Shown piece after piece: positions 62,208-64,000 of a DNA stretch of 64,000 bases. Origin of the DNA: Sphagnum compactum. Taxonomy: Eukaryota > Bryophyta > Sphagnopsida > Sphagnales. The notes under the pieces were generated by a model that was not told where the DNA came from, searched no databases, and saw only the letters and a list, made by a program, of their open reading frames with translations. Location of the stretch: contig OZ234495.1 in the NCBI GenBank assembly GCA_965153455.1, positions 24,300,875-24,364,874 on the forward strand, given 5' to 3'. Numbering within the stretch: position 1 is the stretch's first letter; the number at the start of each line of letters is the position of its first letter. The translations under genes were made by a program, and so were the position numbers.

Positions 62208-63978
62208 ATGTTTGAGATTTCAAGCCTTGGTCTAGCAGCAGCAGTAGCACCGCAGACGCTGCTCGGAAGGCTGGTCATAACTCCGTTGTTGGCGGGCGGT
62301 GGAAGTGCGTTCTGTTGTGGAACACCAACAATGCTCATGGAGCAGAAGAGATCGTGCAAATTGTCGAGCAAAATGGACAATATGAAGGCGTTGTTTCTGG
62401 TTACCAGAAGGAAAGCAGCAGCATCCTTTCTTCTTGCTCCAGCTTCTTCAAGTGTCAATTGCGAGTATAGAAAGCAGCAGCAGCAGAACAAGAGGAGGAG
62501 GCTGCGTCAGAGAATGGAAGCTCCTCCTTCGACGTCCTTTGAAGTTTATGGCGATGTTGTTCATGATGAGGTTGTGAGAAATGCAGCTATTGTGAAGAGC
62601 AGGCCATTGACAAATTGGAACGAACCAAAGGGCAGAAGTAGAGTATTCGCGGCTTGGAAGCAGTTGCAATCATGGAGCTCTCAGAACCTGCTAAGCAATA
62701 CCCATCTAGAACACATCCACAAGAGCTCCCAGGGTCCTCTTGGCAATGAAGCAACAGTCCAACCAGGGCCTCCAAAGATTCGTGCACTGAATCACAACAT
62801 GCAGGTAAGTGACAGAGAACCATCAGAGTTTTATCAGGAAACCATATTTATCATCTTGCAGCAATTCTTTGAAAATGTGTACCATGCTCATCTCTGAAAG
62901 GGGCCTGAACTCACAGGTTCAAAAGCCAGCATGTTCTGCAGTTTGAGATTTCAAGGTCAAGCTTTGTTGCTACAATAATCTGGATTTCCAAATGGGTTGT
63001 GGGCATCACAGTTTCCTCTCACTCCAACAACCTTTGTGAGCTCTGCACCGTCAGCAAGTTTGGAGACATCTCTAAGGAGGAGCTGGAACTTGGATGCCAC
63101 CCCTCAAGCATCTCAGGCAACTATTTCGCAGGATCACTATGTGCAAAACCGGTGCAGAAGCATAGGTACCATGACTGCAGCTGCACCACCAACAAACTTC
63201 TCTCTTTCCCATGAAGACCTGGCAGTTTGCAAGGCAAACTTCCTTGTTGCACTGAAGTCTTCTGCGGAGACTAATGAGACCAGTTATTGTGCTGCACTAG
63301 TGCAGGCAAGTCTTGCTACAATGTCACAGGGGGCCAAAGAAGCAGAGCAAAATGCAAATGCGGTTGATTCATGGCTGGATATGGCTGAGGAGCAACTCTG
63401 GGGAGTTCCATCCGAAACTGATGTCCATCACTTAGAGGTAAACAAGCAGATCCCCTAATCCTGGAGAATGAAACTGTTTTCTGTTTTGCCTTGCACATCC
63501 CAGAGCCGTGAATGAATGAGCATGGTAGACATATGTTTGAATTTTTCCTCCCAAGTGTGCAAATGTTTCTTGTATGTGCTGCTGTCTCAGAGAGATTGCC
63601 AGCTTCAGACTTTGGCCCAACTCATGCACTGCTGTTGTTTTGCAGACCATGCTTGATAATATGAACAGTAGTAGCTTCAGAGTTAAAGACCACCACCAAC
63701 AAGCTCATTCATCAAGAAGCAGGGAACTTGAAGAAATATCAAGTGCTGTGACATTCCTGGCATCAAATCTCGCCAGCATGCCAAAAGCAGGAGACATTGG
63801 ACAAATAAGAAGCAAAATCATGGAGAGCAAACAAGAGATGGCCAGATGCAGCAGAGCCGCTAGAGAAGCTGTTCTTAAATTCCGCCTTGCCCTCATACAA
63901 GGTGAGGTAGCTTGGCTCAAGAGTCTGGATGTCACTACTGCTCGCCTTGATGCCATTACCCATGCTATGTTGCCATAG
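62208..63978 (+). CDS. Plant protein of unknown function, three exons
   Basis: I do not recognise this family. Coding exons 62208-62804, 63012-63437 and 63646-63978 have clean GTAAGT/GTAAAC donors and CAG acceptors. All junctions are phase 0, giving about 451 residues ending HAMLP. The first ~100 residues are rich in Ala, Leu and Ser, then comes a Gln-run and basic stretch (YRKQQQQNKRRRLRQR, about 87-102) that could be a nuclear localisation signal. The middle is low in obvious structure. The last ~200 residues are predicted by eye to be helical: LAVCKANFLVALKSSAE, WLDMAEEQLW, LEEISSAVTFLASNLASM, then ARCSRAAREAVLKFRLALIQ. The start is the first in-frame ATG after an upstream stop. Codon use and splice sites look like a real gene. 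Its role is unknown. Confidence 0.75.
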
Positions 63979-64000
63979 GGAAGGAAGCAGGACCCTCTGC

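Noticed and set aside
61854-62491. Minus-strand frames opposite the unknown gene's leader and first exon
   Set aside because: They carry the reverse complement of the CT tract (Arg/Glu run) and of the coding exon. The plus-strand gene explains the region better.

Overview
This window looks like nuclear DNA of a land plant. It has spliced genes with GT-AG introns of about 80 bp to 1.6 kb and long AT-rich intergenic tracts. It also has worn Ty1/copia and hAT transposons, several minisatellites and a plant-type telomere motif (TTTAGGG). The gene set fits a plant: a plant U-box/ARM E3 ligase, an SR45a/Tra2-type splicing factor and a PP2A catalytic-subunit relic. It also contains an intron-rich Ppx/GppA polyphosphatase-family gene. 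From memory that family is missing from the common flowering-plant models, so I lean towards a non-flowering land plant (bryophyte, lycophyte, fern or gymnosperm). This is inference only.

Layout. 0.9-2.45 kb: a broken, intron-retaining PP2A catalytic pseudogene (minus strand). 2.5-12.4 kb: AT-rich DNA with dispersed repeats. 12.5-17.9 kb: SR45a-like gene (minus), whose first intron carries a tandem array of about 185 bp units. 18.8-23.3 kb: U-box/ARM-repeat E3 ligase (minus), in the same orientation and less than 1 kb from the SR45a gene. 24-28.1 kb: dispersed repeats and minisatellites. 28.26-30.6 kb: decayed hAT transposase (minus), followed at 31.3-31.8 kb by a ~90 bp tandem array. 32-42 kb: mostly gene-free AT-rich DNA with MITE- and SINE-like pieces. 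42.9-47.3 kb: Ppx/GppA-family gene (plus, 11 coding exons). 49.6-50.5 kb: fragment of a copia reverse transcriptase/RNase H. 53.05-58.6 kb: a decayed full-length Ty1/copia element with LTRs, primer binding site and purine tract. 60-61.6 kb: more dispersed repeats. 62.2-63.98 kb: a three-exon gene of unknown function (plus) with a G-box/TGACGTGG-rich upstream region.

The four intact genes look like ordinary unlinked plant genes: mRNA splicing, ubiquitin ligation, polyphosphate/(p)ppGpp-type phosphohydrolysis and one unknown. Nothing shows that they form a pathway or cluster. I assembled the splice structures by hand. For each gene the exon phases close exactly and the joined proteins read through family motifs, which is the main support. 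I saw no convincing tRNA, rRNA, CRISPR array or organellar insertion. The best candidates for something undescribed are a palindrome-cored dispersed repeat family with at least six copies here, the decoy-acceptor array in SR45a intron 1, and the unknown gene at the right edge.
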